Positions 8,175-17,682 of a DNA stretch of 64,000 nucleotides are shown piece after piece; position 1 is the stretch's first letter, and each line of letters begins with the position of its first letter. Origin of the DNA: Alcanivorax borkumensis SK2 (GTDB taxonomy: Bacteria > Pseudomonadota > Gammaproteobacteria > Pseudomonadales > Alcanivoracaceae); the NCBI RefSeq assembly GCF_000009365.1, contig NC_008260.1, positions 965,501 to 1,029,500 on the forward strand, written 5' to 3'. The notes beneath the pieces are model-generated. The model saw only the letters and a list, made by a program, of their open reading frames with translations. It was not told the origin of the DNA and searched no databases. Position numbers and translations under genes: made by a program.

Positions 8175-9107
8175 TTGTCCGCACTGACAATTCGCAATTT
8201 GACCAAAACCTATGCCAATGGCGTGCAAGCGCTTAAAGGGATTGATCTTGAGGTGAAGAAGGGCGATTTCTTTGCCTTGCTAGGCCCCAATGGCGCTGGT
8301 AAATCCACCACTATTGGCGTGATCAGCTCTCTGGTGAATAAGTCCGACGGCGATGTGAGTATTTTTGGCTACTCCCTGGATACTCAGCGCTCTCTGGCCA
8401 AGAAGCAGATCGGCGTAGTGCCTCAGGAATTCAATTTCAACCAGTTCGAGAAAGTGTTCGATATTGTGGTGACCCAGGCCGGGTTCTACGGTATTCCTGG
8501 CCCGTTGGCCCGGGAGCGGGCAGAAAAGTATTTGCGCCAACTGGGCTTGTGGGACAAGCGCGATAAGCAATCTCGTACTCTTTCGGGGGGCATGAAGCGC
8601 CGTTTAATGATTGCCCGTGCCCTAGTTCACGAGCCGGAGTTGTTGATTCTGGACGAACCCACCGCAGGTGTAGACATCGAACTGCGCCGATCTATGTGGG
8701 ATTTTCTCACTAAGCTGAATGAGCAAGGTAAAACGATCATTCTGACCACGCATTACCTGGAAGAAGCGGAATCCTTGTGTCGGCATATCGCCATTATTGA
8801 TCATGGTGTCATCGCCGAAAACACCGACATGAAATCTCTATTGGAACAATTGCAGGTAGAAACTTTTATTCTTGATCTGGCTCGGCCCGTTACGCAGGCC
8901 CCACAGCTGGACGGTTTTGAAGTGTCGCTGCGTGATGCCAAAACCCTGGAGGTGGCGGTGCCGAAAAGCGAAAGCCTGAATACGCTGTTTGCGGAATTGG
9001 CTAGGCAAAACTTTGAAGTAATGAGCATGCGTAATAAGGCGAACCGGTTGGAAGAATTGTTTGTTCGATTGGTTGAGCAGAACCTGCCAGGGGGGAGGGC
9101 GTCATGA
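8175..9107 (+). CDS. yadG: ABC transporter ATP-binding protein (YadG-like)
   Basis: 310 residues from TTG 8175, picked because GAGGTG lies four bases upstream and the protein then begins [13 protein letters not shown]; the ATG at 8163 would overlap that ribosome site. It carries Walker [14 protein letters not shown], signature [18 protein letters not shown], Walker [13 protein letters not shown] and the H-loop [11 protein letters not shown]-terminal regulatory region of about 70 residues follows. Together with the downstream permease it forms a DrrA/YadG-type exporter of unknown substrate. The stop overlaps the permease start by four bases. Confidence 0.9.
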   Translation: MSALTIRNLTKTYANGVQALKGIDLEVKKGDFFALLGPNGAGKSTTIGVISSLVNKSDGDVSIFGYSLDTQRSLAKKQIGVVPQEFNFNQFEKVFDIVVTQAGFYGIPGPLARERAEKYLRQLGLWDKRDKQSRTLSGGMKRRLMIARALVHEPELLILDEPTAGVDIELRRSMWDFLTKLNEQGKTIILTTHYLEEAESLCRHIAIIDHGVIAENTDMKSLLEQLQVETFILDLARPVTQAPQLDGFEVSLRDAKTLEVAVPKSESLNTLFAELARQNFEVMSMRNKANRLEELFVRLVEQNLPGGRAS

Positions 9108-9877
9108 ATGCACGCGAGCAGTGGATTGCATTCCTCACACTGGTAACGAAAGAAATTCGTCGTTTTACCCGTATCTGGCCGCAGACTTTGTTGCCCCCTG
9201 CGATCACCATGACCCTATATTTTGTGATTTTTGGCAATCTCATCGGTAGCCGTATTGGTGACATGGGAGGCTTCGATTACATGCAATATATCGTGCCGGG
9301 CTTGATCATGATGAGTGTGATCCAGAATAGTTATGGCAATGTAGTGAGCTCGTTCTTTTCCACCAAGTTCCAGCATTCCATTGAGGAAATGTTGGTGTCG
9401 CCGATGCCGTCCCATGTGATCCTCAATGGCTATATTGTCGGCGGCATGGTGCGTGGCATGCTGGTAGGGCTAATTGTCAGCGTGTTGAGCCTCTTTTTTA
9501 CCCATCTTTCCATGCAGCACATGGCTATTACGGTGACGGTGGTGGTGCTCACTGCAGCGTTGTTTGCGCTGGGGGGGTTCATCAATGCGGTTTTTGCCAC
9601 TAAGTTTGATGATATATCCATTGTCCCCACCTTTATCCTAACGCCTCTGACTTACCTGGGCGGGGTGTTTTATTCCATCGATCTATTGCCCGAGTTTTGG
9701 CGTACCGTGAGCCTGGCGAACCCGATCGTGTATATGGTTAATGCTTTTCGTTATGGCGTGTTGGGCGTGAGTGATGTGAATGTGTACGCTTCATTGGCAG
9801 CAATTCTGGTGTTCGTGATCGCTTTCTATCTATTCGCACTATGGTTATTGCATCGTGGTACCGGTATCCGGCACTAA
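9104..9877 (+). CDS. yadH: ABC-2 type permease (YadH-like)
   Basis: 257 residues with six membrane helices and an ABC-2 exporter signature (TPLTYLGGVFYSIDLLPEFW, then NPIVYMVNAFRYGVLG). It is the membrane half of the exporter encoded with the preceding ATPase, translationally coupled by an ATGA overlap. Close in length and motifs to E. coli YadH. The transported substrate is unknown. Confidence 0.92.
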   Translation: MNAREQWIAFLTLVTKEIRRFTRIWPQTLLPPAITMTLYFVIFGNLIGSRIGDMGGFDYMQYIVPGLIMMSVIQNSYGNVVSSFFSTKFQHSIEEMLVSPMPSHVILNGYIVGGMVRGMLVGLIVSVLSLFFTHLSMQHMAITVTVVVLTAALFALGGFINAVFATKFDDISIVPTFILTPLTYLGGVFYSIDLLPEFWRTVSLANPIVYMVNAFRYGVLGVSDVNVYASLAAILVFVIAFYLFALWLLHRGTGIRH

Positions 9878-9948
9878 CCAATGGGCTTGAATCCGGTTAT
9901 CTTTAACCATTGCCGACGACCCATGGTGGGGGCTACCAAGAGGTTATC

Positions 9949-10773
9949 ATGAGTTATCTTAAAGAAACGCCGCTGGGTCGCTCCAGTGAGTATGTTGATC
10001 AATACATGCCTTCGCTGTTGTGTCCGGTGCCGCGCTGGGACGCGCGCGAGGGCCTGGAGCTGGAAAGTGCCACACTGCCTTTTCACGGCTCGGATATTTG
10101 GAATGCCTACGAATTGTCCTGGCTCAATGAAAAGGGCAAGCCCATTGTGGCCATGTGCGAACTGCGTGTTCCGTGCACAACCCCGAACATTGTTGAGTCC
10201 AAGTCCTTAAAGCTGTATCTGAATTCGTTTGCCAATACTCGCTTTCAAAGCCGCGATGCGGTGCGTGCTGCTATTGAGAAAGATGTGGCACAAACAGCAG
10301 GGGGCAACATTGAGGTATTACTGTTTTCGCTGCAGGAGTCGGCGGGTTTCCCTGTGTGGGAAGATCGCGGCGATTGCGTGGACAATATAGATCTGAATTT
10401 CGAGCATTACGAGTACCGGCCTGATTTGCTGTTATGCGATCAGGGCCCCGAACAAACTGGCCAGTTGTATTCTCATTTGTTGCGCAGCCATTGTCCGGTT
10501 ACCGATCAGCCAGACTGGGCGACAGTGGTCGTTCGTTACACCGGTCGTGCTATCAGCCCGGCCAGCTTTTTGCGCTATGTGGTATCGCTGCGAAATCATC
10601 AGGGCTTTCACGAGCAGATTATTGAACAAATGTTTGTCGATCTGATGACGCAATGTTCGCCTCGCCACCTGACCGTTTACGGTCGTTTTACCCGGCGTGG
10701 TGGAATTGATATCAATCCGTTCCGCTCAAACAGTGAGCAGCCATTACCGAACCGTCGCACTATTCGCCAGTAA
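9949..10773 (+). CDS. queF: NADPH-dependent 7-cyano-7-deazaguanine reductase QueF
   Basis: 274 residues from ATG 9949 (AGAGGTT just upstream), the two-domain long form like E. coli QueF. The N-terminal half holds the NADPH-binding QueF motif [12 protein letters not shown]; the C-terminal half holds the active-site Cys182 in [12 protein letters not shown]. It reduces preQ0 to preQ1 in the cytosol, the step before queuine is inserted in tRNAs for Asn, Asp, His and Tyr. No other queuosine gene is nearby and no riboswitch-like leader was seen. Confidence 0.96.
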
Positions 10774-10925
10774 GGGAAAGTAGCGGCGGGTTTGTGGTTT
10801 TGCTGTTTACCTTCGTGTCATTGGCGTTATCTTGTTGCCGCCTTCTGTCTAGTATGGCTGGAGGTACGGCTTCTTAACGTTCTAATTCGAGTAAGTTGCC
10901 ACGCGTTTCAACCTTCACTTTTAAC

Positions 10926-12404
10926 TCAAGGCCCCAAAGGCCAGCCAAACCCAATCCACACCCCCAATAATACCGACCATCCCAGTAGTAATGTCAGGCT
11001 GTAGGGCAGCATCAGTGCAATGAGGGTGCCGATGCCCGTCTCTGGCTGATAGCGGCGAGCGAAACCCAGCACCAGCACAAAATAGGGCATCAGTGGAGTG
11101 ATGATATTGGTACTGGAGTCGCCCACTCGATAGGCCGCCTGGCTGGCCTCGGGAGAAATGCCCAGTAACATCAGCATGGGAATAAAGACCGGCGCAAGGA
11201 TCGACCACTTGGCCGAGGCGCTGCCGATCATCAGATTGATCAGTGCGGTGAGCACCACAAACAGTAATAACAGAACCACCTTGGGCACGGTCAGTGCACC
11301 GAGCCAGGCGGCGCCTTTCACCGCTAATAGCAGGCCCAGCTGGCTGTAGTTAAACCAGGCAACAAATTGCGCGGCGAAGAACATCAATACCAGGTAGCCG
11401 GCCATGGACGCCATGGTCACTTCCATGGCAGTGATAACCGCTCCACTGTTGCGAAACTGTCCGCTGACCCTGCCATAAACCGCACCGCAGATGCCGGCAA
11501 TCAACGCCACGATGACCACCAGACCATGAATAAACGGCGAGCCCAGCACGCTGCCGGTATCCGGGTGGCGCAGTGGTGCATCGTTTGGCAATACCAGTAG
11601 CGCTAGCCCTGCCAGTAGGATTGCCAGTGTCAGGCCGGTCCACTTCATGGCGCGGGAATGGATTTGCGGCGCGTCCACTGATGCGTCAGCCACGGTATTG
11701 GCGTGGGCCAGCCGGGGTTCGGTGAGCGTGCGAGTGATTAGAGTGACCAGCCCGGTCACCAGAAAGGTGGAGGCGATGATAAACCAGTAGTTGCCGGTGG
11801 CCGCCACCGTGCGGTCCGGGTCGATGATGTGTGCCGCTTCTGTCGAGAGCCCTGCGAGCGTGGCGTCCACCGGGCCGACCAGTAAGTTCGCGCTGAAGCC
11901 GCCAGAAACTGCGGCAAAGGCGGTGGCGATACCGGCGATGGGGGGGCGGCCGGCCAGCTGAAACACCAGTCCTGCCAGCGGTATCAGCACTACGTAACCG
12001 GCGTCCACGGTCAAACTGGAGAGTACCCCGGCAAAGGCAACGGTGAATACCAGAGCGCCGCCGGAAGAGCGTCGTACTAAGCTGGCCAGACTAACGGACA
12101 GTAGGCCGGACTGCTCTGCCACGCCTAGGCCTAGCATGGCGACCAGCACCACGCCAAGAGGGGCAAAGCCGGTAAAATTACCCACGAGGGTTGTGAACAG
12201 ATAACGCAGGCCGTCTGCATCCAGCAAGGAATGGGCGGTAATGGTTTCATCGGTGAGCGGGTGGGTGGCGGTCACATCCAGTGCGCCCAGCACGGCAGTA
12301 AGAGGCAGCAGTAGCAAGCAAAACCAGACAAACAACAGCGTGGGGTGGGGCAATCGATTGCCCAGTTGCTCCAGTCGAGCCAGCCAGCCATGGGTGCGGG
12401 TCAT
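10926..12404 (-). CDS. abgT: AbgT family transporter
   Basis: 492 residues from ATG 12404 (AAGGA nine bases upstream). About 12 hydrophobic segments; the N-terminus RLPHPTLLFVWFCLLLL and internal VDAGYVVLIPLAGLVFQLAGR, AEQSGLLS and GDSSTNIITPLMPYF are AbgT-family patterns. E. coli AbgT imports p-aminobenzoyl-glutamate; Alcanivorax YdaH and Neisseria MtrF, of the same family, have been described as sulfonamide/folate-metabolite exporters. Which way this one works cannot be read from sequence. Monocistronic, convergent with queF. Confidence 0.9.
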   Translation of the reverse strand: MTRTHGWLARLEQLGNRLPHPTLLFVWFCLLLLPLTAVLGALDVTATHPLTDETITAHSLLDADGLRYLFTTLVGNFTGFAPLGVVLVAMLGLGVAEQSGLLSVSLASLVRRSSGGALVFTVAFAGVLSSLTVDAGYVVLIPLAGLVFQLAGRPPIAGIATAFAAVSGGFSANLLVGPVDATLAGLSTEAAHIIDPDRTVAATGNYWFIIASTFLVTGLVTLITRTLTEPRLAHANTVADASVDAPQIHSRAMKWTGLTLAILLAGLALLVLPNDAPLRHPDTGSVLGSPFIHGLVVIVALIAGICGAVYGRVSGQFRNSGAVITAMEVTMASMAGYLVLMFFAAQFVAWFNYSQLGLLLAVKGAAWLGALTVPKVVLLLLFVVLTALINLMIGSASAKWSILAPVFIPMLMLLGISPEASQAAYRVGDSSTNIITPLMPYFVLVLGFARRYQPETGIGTLIALMLPYSLTLLLGWSVLLGVWIGFGWPLGP

Positions 12405-12583
12405 GGATGTATTTCCTTGAAGTGTATCCTCTACTGTAGCGAGTGGGTCGAATGGCGGGCAAGTAATAGCAGGCCGCAAGTTCGATACCCACGTGCCTCA
12501 CGTTATATTCGAACCATGGCTTTGGCGTTGATTGGCAGCATTTAAGCTGATTTTGTAGCGGGTTACGGGGAGCAGAGAGGAAT

Positions 12584-12614
12584 AAAAAAAGCCCCACGTT
12601 TGCGGGGCTTTTTT
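12584..12614. terminator. Bidirectional intrinsic terminator beside tRNA-Ser
   Basis: GCCCC (12591-12595) and GGGGC (12604-12608) enclose an 8-nt loop, with an A-run before and T-run after. On the minus strand it lies 13 nt past the 3' end of tRNA-Ser, which it most likely terminates. Confidence 0.8.
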
Positions 12615-12620
12615 TATATT

Positions 12621-12708
12621 TGGCGGTGAGGGAGGGATTCGAACCCTCGATACCTTGCGGTATACACACTTTCCAGGCGTGCTCCTTCGGCCACTCGGAC
12701 ACCTCACC
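12621..12708 (-). tRNA. tRNA-Ser (anticodon GGA)
   Basis: 88 nt including encoded CCA. Acceptor GGTGAGG pairs with CCTCACC, G discriminator. The anticodon loop reads CTGGAAA (GGA). A long variable arm (ATACCGCAAGGTAT), as expected for a class II tRNA, is followed by the T arm GAGGGTTCGAATCCCTC. No integrase or attachment-site duplication is seen next to it. Confidence 0.97.
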
Positions 12709-12799
12709 AGATTGTCGTCAAAAGTGCACTGGGCAGCAGTTGAGGGCGCGTAGAGTACCGGAGGGCGCGGCGGGAGGCAAGCATCCCGCCGCCGGTTGT

Positions 12800-13246
12800 T
12801 CACTGTTTGGCTAGCGAGAGTAATAAACAGGCTTGGTCTACGGCCAGCCAGCTCACTAAGGCCACCTGTACCAGGAAGAAACCGAAACGAATTTGCACCA
12901 GCCAGTGGTTCACGCCTACTAGATGGATAATGCTTTGGGCTACCCGGGCAGCGACCAGCCAAGGCAGTAATGTGGCGCTCAAGTCCGTGTTGCCGATCCA
13001 TAGGGCGGTGGCTACCACTACGATGATGATGCCAAGCAGCTCTAGTGTATTGAGGTAGGCCCGGTGTAATCGATTCAGCGGGCAGGCTGGGTTGTAATGA
13101 TAAGGGGGGAAACCGTCGGCTTTGCTTTTGCCGCTTAGCACGGCAAGGGAGCGGGCGGAAATGAGCAAGATGAGCAAGAACAGTGCCCAGCCCGCATAGG
13201 CCAGCAGAAACAGGTGAGTGGTTGTTATTGTACTTTCAGTCATCAT
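12800..13246 (-). CDS. MAPEG family membrane protein
   Basis: 148 residues, start ATG 13246 (13243 equally possible), four membrane helices. It carries MAPEG features such as RAYLNTLELLGIIIVVVA (the conserved R-x-x-N-x-x-E core) and ARVAQSIIHLVG. MAPEG proteins are integral-membrane glutathione-dependent enzymes or relatives of unknown function. Its start overlaps the end of the upstream thioesterase gene, so it is the last gene of a nitroreductase-thioesterase-MAPEG operon that may deal with electrophiles or lipid peroxides (inference). Confidence 0.85.
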   Translation of the reverse strand: MMTESTITTTHLFLLAYAGWALFLLILLISARSLAVLSGKSKADGFPPYHYNPACPLNRLHRAYLNTLELLGIIIVVVATALWIGNTDLSATLLPWLVAARVAQSIIHLVGVNHWLVQIRFGFFLVQVALVSWLAVDQACLLLSLAKQ

Positions 13247-13694
13247 TGAGTCCAATCCTCGCAAGATAAAGACCCTGATATTCGCAGACTCGGGCACTAT
13301 TAGCACTGGTGCCGTGGGCCAAAATGCGCAAAGTTGCCTTTCCCCGGCGTTCAAGGCGCTGTTCGAATTGGCTCCGCGCTTCGTTACTGACCGTGGCGGT
13401 GATATGGATGTCGCTGTGCAAGGGAAGCAGATACTCAAGGTCGGTTTTCACCGCCACCACGTCTGCGTTAGCGCCCGCCTGGCGGGCAAGCAATGTAGTA
13501 AGTGCCCAGCCGGAGAGTGTAAGCAGAGCTGACTGGCTACCGGCAAAAAAAGTGCCTTTGTCATTATGATTAAGCGCCAGGGGGGCGGTAACGGTGAGTG
13601 TCTGCCCGTCGAATGATGTCAGTTGGAAGTCCAGATGCCGGGTGAGGGGAATGGCATCACGAACCTGTTCTGCTAGTGCTGCCAAGTCCATCAT
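13236..13694 (-). CDS. Putative hotdog-fold thioesterase (YiiD C-terminal type)
   Basis: 152 residues. LTRHLDFQLTSFDGQTLTVTAPLALNHN is cut short here: the stretch from residue 17 with APLALNHNDKGTFFAGS is the hallmark of the YiiD_C thioesterase domain, in which Asn-His-Asn and the following helix form the active-site region. VKTDLEYLLPLHSDI is also conserved. It probably hydrolyses an acyl-CoA or acyl-carrier thioester; substrate unknown. ATGA overlap with the nitroreductase upstream and an 11-nt overlap with the MAPEG gene downstream. Confidence 0.85.
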   Translation of the reverse strand: MMDLAALAEQVRDAIPLTRHLDFQLTSFDGQTLTVTAPLALNHNDKGTFFAGSQSALLTLSGWALTTLLARQAGANADVVAVKTDLEYLLPLHSDIHITATVSNEARSQFEQRLERRGKATLRILAHGTSANSARVCEYQGLYLARIGLNDD

Positions 13695-14248
13695 GGCAAC
13701 TCACGAATAAAATCGGCAGGGCGCTCATCGGGCAAGGATTTGAGGCTGCTCGCCGCGGTACCCAGGTACAGGTAGGCCACCACTTGGTCCTTGGGGGCAA
13801 AGCCGAGCTTTTCCTTGGCAAGGTCTGAGTTGGCCAGTGCGCCAGTGCGCCACATAGCGCCGATACCTTGTTCATAGGCTGCCAGCATCATATTTTGAAC
13901 GGATGCTCCCACCGCTAACACCTGCTCCCAGACGGGAATCTTGTGTCCTTCCGTGACTTCGGCCACGGCCACGATAATAGTGGGCGCGCGTAGGGCCTTG
14001 CTGTAGGCGTTATTCTGGGTGCGGCGGTCGGCGTTCGGTTGTTGTTCTAGCAAGTGCGCCACCATGATATCGCCCAGCCGTTCACGTTGGCGGCCCTGCA
14101 GCACAATAAAGCGCCAGGGGCGTAGCAGGCCATGGTCCGGAGCGCGAATGGCGGCACGCAGCAGCATGTCGATTTGCTCATCGTTGGGGCCTGGTTCTTG
14201 AAGGCGGGGGCTTGAGACACGGGTGGTCAGGGCGGTGAGGGTGTCCAT
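13691..14248 (-). CDS. ydjA: Nitroreductase family protein (YdjA-like)
   Basis: 185-residue flavoprotein. FMN-binding motifs: RAAIRAPDHGLLRPWRF near the N-terminus and VGASVQNMMLAAYEQGIGAM, ending with YLYLGTA. Short length and the PDHGLLRPW motif fit the YdjA type, which binds FMN and NAD(P)H; the in vivo substrate is not established. First gene of the operon with the thioesterase and MAPEG genes, divergent from the adenylate cyclase with 170 nt between them. Confidence 0.92.
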   Translation of the reverse strand: MDTLTALTTRVSSPRLQEPGPNDEQIDMLLRAAIRAPDHGLLRPWRFIVLQGRQRERLGDIMVAHLLEQQPNADRRTQNNAYSKALRAPTIIVAVAEVTEGHKIPVWEQVLAVGASVQNMMLAAYEQGIGAMWRTGALANSDLAKEKLGFAPKDQVVAYLYLGTAASSLKSLPDERPADFIRELP

Positions 14249-14418
14249 TCAGGGCTCCTGTTATAACCGCGCCATGGTAGCCCGAATTGCAGATGAGTCC
14301 CAGTTGTAGAGTTCGGATGCTTCCAGGCAGCAAGGAATCCTCGACCTTTAGTCATCCCAGTCTTTTTTCTTATACGGTAAACCGCTAAGCTCCGCAGAAA
14401 TCGCGTGAAACCGATCAC

Positions 14419-15963
14419 ATGACCTTCATCACAAAAAAGAAATCTCGCCGTCCTCAGCTGGGGCCTATGGAGCGCGCGCGCCGCCAGGCAAATTATATTC
14501 GCCTTTTGGCTTTTCTGGTGGCCGCCATGATCCTTATTGCGGGGCTAAACCTGAACCTGTTTCCTGCGCTATATATGCTGGGGGTGGCGGGGCTGCTGAT
14601 TTACCCCATGTCCGCCCAGGGCCTACTTTTTTTGTTCGACAAGCAGGATCGACCCACCAAAATGGTTCATCAGCTGCTGATGCAAGCAGATGCTATGGTG
14701 ATTGGCCTTGTGTGTGCTTTGCTACATTTCTCTCTGGTGCCCGCCATGGTGCTGTTGATCATTGTTCATGCCAACGCGGTAAGTAGCGGAGGCCTCAAAC
14801 CCTGGCTGATGAATATCCTGATGACCGGCGTTGGCGCTCTGCTGATGGGCTGGGTTTTGGATTTCAAGGTGCTACCACCGCAACAGACACCGGTTTTGCT
14901 GTCGGTTATCTCCATGCTCGGTTTGGGCATTTATGTCGGGGCGTCATCTGCATTTGCTCGCCTGCAGGCTCGCTATTTGCAACAGGCACAGGAGCTGGTG
15001 CGCCATCAGCAGAAACAAGCGGTGGATATGTCTCGCAAGCTGGCCAAGTATTTACCGCCCCAGGTGTGGGGTTCCATTTTTTCCGGCAAGCGCGATGCCA
15101 AGCTGGGAACCGAGCGTAAGCGGCTCACGGTATTTTTTTCTGATATTAAAGGCTTTAGTGCCATTTCCGAAGAGCTGCCATTAGCGACTCTGACTAAGAT
15201 GCTCAACACTTACCTGAGCGAAATGACCCGCATTGCACTGCGCCACGGTGGCACTATCGACAAGTTCATCGGTGATGCAGTGATGGTGTTTTTCGGTGAC
15301 CCGAAAAGCGCCGGTGCCCAGGAAGATGCCTACCGATGTGTATTAATGGCCATCGAGATGCAGGAGCAAATGAAATTATTACGCCAGCGCTGGGCTCACG
15401 AAGGTATTGAACACAAGCTGGAAATCCGTATTGGTATTAACACCGGGTATGCGACGGTGGGCAACTTTGGCACCGATTCTCGTATGGACTACACCATTTT
15501 GGGCACTGATGTGAACCTGGCCAGTCGCCTAGAATCGGCTTGCCGTCCAGGTGGCGTGCTGATTTCAGAGGCGACCCAAGAACTGGTGAAGGACCGAATT
15601 CAGTGCCGCAACATGGGTGACATCCAAGTAAAAGGATTTAACCGGCCGATTTCGGTGTTTGAAGCTCTAGGAGCCAAAAGGGATAGCGGAGCAAAGAACC
15701 GTTATGTGTCGGCGCAAACGGCGGGTTTTGGTATGCATATCGACCTGGAGCGCATTCGTAACTTCGACAAGAACACTATCCTGCGCACCCTGGCCCATTG
15801 CGCCACAGATCTGAAACAGGACAAGCTAGTGGAAGTGGACTATGAGTCGGAAGGCTTCAGCTTGCATGTGGAAAGCCACACCTTGAAAAAACGGGATCGT
15901 GAGAAAGTGATCGAAATGATGGGGCGTGCCGCCAAGAAAGTGCAGACAGAAGTACGAGTGTAA
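14419..15963 (+). CDS. MASE2-type class III adenylate cyclase
   Basis: 514 residues. An N-terminal MASE2 membrane sensor with about six helices (residues 25-175) is followed by a linker and a class III cyclase domain. Metal-binding aspartates are visible at Asp242 (LTVFFSDIKGF) and Asp286 (DKFIGDAVMVFFGDP); LGTDVNLASRLE holds further catalytic residues. This is the architecture of Pseudomonas CyaB, which makes cAMP for the Vfr/Crp regulon. Unusual is a C-terminal extension of about 90 residues after the cyclase domain (about 425-514), ending in a basic helix-rich region I do not recognise. Confidence 0.92.
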   Translation: MTFITKKKSRRPQLGPMERARRQANYIRLLAFLVAAMILIAGLNLNLFPALYMLGVAGLLIYPMSAQGLLFLFDKQDRPTKMVHQLLMQADAMVIGLVCALLHFSLVPAMVLLIIVHANAVSSGGLKPWLMNILMTGVGALLMGWVLDFKVLPPQQTPVLLSVISMLGLGIYVGASSAFARLQARYLQQAQELVRHQQKQAVDMSRKLAKYLPPQVWGSIFSGKRDAKLGTERKRLTVFFSDIKGFSAISEELPLATLTKMLNTYLSEMTRIALRHGGTIDKFIGDAVMVFFGDPKSAGAQEDAYRCVLMAIEMQEQMKLLRQRWAHEGIEHKLEIRIGINTGYATVGNFGTDSRMDYTILGTDVNLASRLESACRPGGVLISEATQELVKDRIQCRNMGDIQVKGFNRPISVFEALGAKRDSGAKNRYVSAQTAGFGMHIDLERIRNFDKNTILRTLAHCATDLKQDKLVEVDYESEGFSLHVESHTLKKRDREKVIEMMGRAAKKVQTEVRV

Positions 15964-15985
15964 TTCGCTACCCGCTCCCTGAGAC

Positions 15986-16021
15986 GCTGCTTTAGGTGGG
16001 CAGGCGTCCACCTAAAGCAGC
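15986..16021. terminator. Perfect 14-bp hairpin between convergent genes
   Basis: GCTGCTTTAGGTGG and CCACCTAAAGCAGC form a perfect stem with an 8-nt loop between the cyclase stop (15963) and the GMC oxidoreductase stop (16032). There is no U-tract on either side, so it is likely a 3' end barrier or bidirectional terminator of unusual type. Confidence 0.55.
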
Positions 16022-16031
16022 TGACCGAATG

Positions 16032-17627
16032 TTACTGACCAAGAATGGCGTCAGCGGCTTTTTCGGCAATCATTACAGTGGGGGCATTGGTGTTGCCGCC
16101 AATCAGGGTCGGCATGATAGAGGCATCCACTACGCGCAAGCCTTCTAGGCCGTGGACACGCAGCTCGCTATCGACTACCGCCATTTCGTCGCTACCCATC
16201 TTGCAGGTACCCACCGGGTGGTAAATGTTGTCACACTTTTGGCGGAGGAAACCGCGAATTTCTTCATCGCTCTGTACCTCTTTGCCCGGGAAGATCTCTT
16301 CGCCGCGCCAGTCGGTGAGCGCCTGTTGTGCCATGATCTTGCGAATGGCCTTCACGCCGCGGACCATGCCTTCCATGTCGTCCGGATGCTCCAGAAAACG
16401 CGGGTCGATCAGGGCTGGGGAGCGGGGGTTGCCGTCACGCAGGGTGATGTTGCCGCGGCTTTTAGGTCGCAAAATGCAGACATGGCCGGAGTAGCCATAG
16501 CCCATGCTGAAGAGCATGTTGAGGCCGTGGTTATCCAGCTTGGCAGCAGTCAGGTGCAGCTGCAGGTCAGGAATGTTTTCTTCAGGACGCGATTTGATGA
16601 AGCCACCGGCTTCTGCCACGTTAGAGGTCAGCTGACCAGTGCGGCGATAAAAGAAATTGAAGATCCCTTTTAGCCCGGTGGTCATGAGTGCGCCGGGGGC
16701 TAGGCTCAGTGTGTCCTTACGCAGGCTTTTATGGACCACTAGCGCATCGGGGTGGTCCTGCAAGTTTTCGCCAACCCCAGGCAGATCATGAACCAGCGGA
16801 ATGTTGTGTTCGGCCAGTTCCGCCGCCGGGCCTACCCCGGATAGCTTTAGCACCTGTGGCGAGTTGATGGCGCCCCCGGAGAGAACCACTTCGTTGTCTG
16901 CTTTTAGGGTGCGGATCTGACCGTCGTGCTCCACTTCTACGCCGATGGCCCGTTTGCCGTCGAACAAGATGCGATTGACCAGTGCATTGGTCATGATGGT
17001 GAGGTTAGGACGATCCATTACCGGGTGCAGGTAGGCTTTGGCAACACCGCAGCGCTCGCCATCCTTCTGGTTCACCTTGTACATGCCCATGCCTTCTTGT
17101 ACTTCATTGTTGAAGTCGTCGGTGGCAGGGTGCCCGGCTTGCACGCCGGCTTTAACAAAGGCGCGGCTCACCGGGTGGGTGAATCGCAGGTCGGCAATGT
17201 TTAACTTGCCACCAGTGCCATGGTAGGTGCTTTCACCCGCTTCATAATGCTCAGAGCGTTTGAAAACAGGCAGGACATCATCGTATCCCCAGCCTTTATT
17301 GCCCAGTTCCGCCCAGTGGTCATAGTCCCACTTATGGCCACGGGTATAACACATGGCATTGACGGCGGAAGAGCCGCCCAAGGTTTTCCCTCGCGGAATA
17401 TAAATCTGGCGGTTATTCAAGGCTTTCTGGGGCACGGTGTAATAGCGCCAGTTCCGTGCGTTGGAGCGCATCATCATGATGATGCCCGCAGGAATCCGAA
17501 TAAATAGGCTGTTATCGGCGGGGCCGGCTTCAAGGAGGCACACGCGATTATTCGGGTTTTCGGAGAGGCGGTTGGCGAGTACGCAGCCGGCGGAACCGGC
17601 GCCAACAATGATGTAATCAAACTGCAT
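16032..17627 (-). CDS. GMC family alcohol dehydrogenase (AlkJ-like)
   Basis: 531 residues. The FAD-binding N-terminus is DYIIVGAGSAGCVLANRLSE; GMC signatures are PRGKTLGGSSAVNAM and VVLSGGAINSPQVLKLSGVG. Active-site region IYHPVGTCKMG and the closing VVDASIMPTLIGGNTNAP are conserved. The closest match in memory is AlkJ of the alkane pathway, a membrane-associated quinone-linked alcohol dehydrogenase; choline dehydrogenases (BetA) are also related. Context gives no alkane gene, so the substrate remains open. Alone on the minus strand. Confidence 0.9.
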   Translation of the reverse strand: MQFDYIIVGAGSAGCVLANRLSENPNNRVCLLEAGPADNSLFIRIPAGIIMMMRSNARNWRYYTVPQKALNNRQIYIPRGKTLGGSSAVNAMCYTRGHKWDYDHWAELGNKGWGYDDVLPVFKRSEHYEAGESTYHGTGGKLNIADLRFTHPVSRAFVKAGVQAGHPATDDFNNEVQEGMGMYKVNQKDGERCGVAKAYLHPVMDRPNLTIMTNALVNRILFDGKRAIGVEVEHDGQIRTLKADNEVVLSGGAINSPQVLKLSGVGPAAELAEHNIPLVHDLPGVGENLQDHPDALVVHKSLRKDTLSLAPGALMTTGLKGIFNFFYRRTGQLTSNVAEAGGFIKSRPEENIPDLQLHLTAAKLDNHGLNMLFSMGYGYSGHVCILRPKSRGNITLRDGNPRSPALIDPRFLEHPDDMEGMVRGVKAIRKIMAQQALTDWRGEEIFPGKEVQSDEEIRGFLRQKCDNIYHPVGTCKMGSDEMAVVDSELRVHGLEGLRVVDASIMPTLIGGNTNAPTVMIAEKAADAILGQ

Positions 17628-17682
17628 GGTATCTGCCTTGTGCTAGTGACACAGTAAACAGAGCATTCTAGGAATTCGGCGT

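Noticed and set aside
12621-12708. tRNA-Ser as an attachment site for a mobile island.
   Set aside because: No integrase nearby and no duplicated tRNA 3' end seen within the window.
12498-13001. Minus-strand frame running through tRNA-Ser and the MAPEG gene.
   Set aside because: It contains a whole tRNA and part of a real gene in another frame; no ribosome site.
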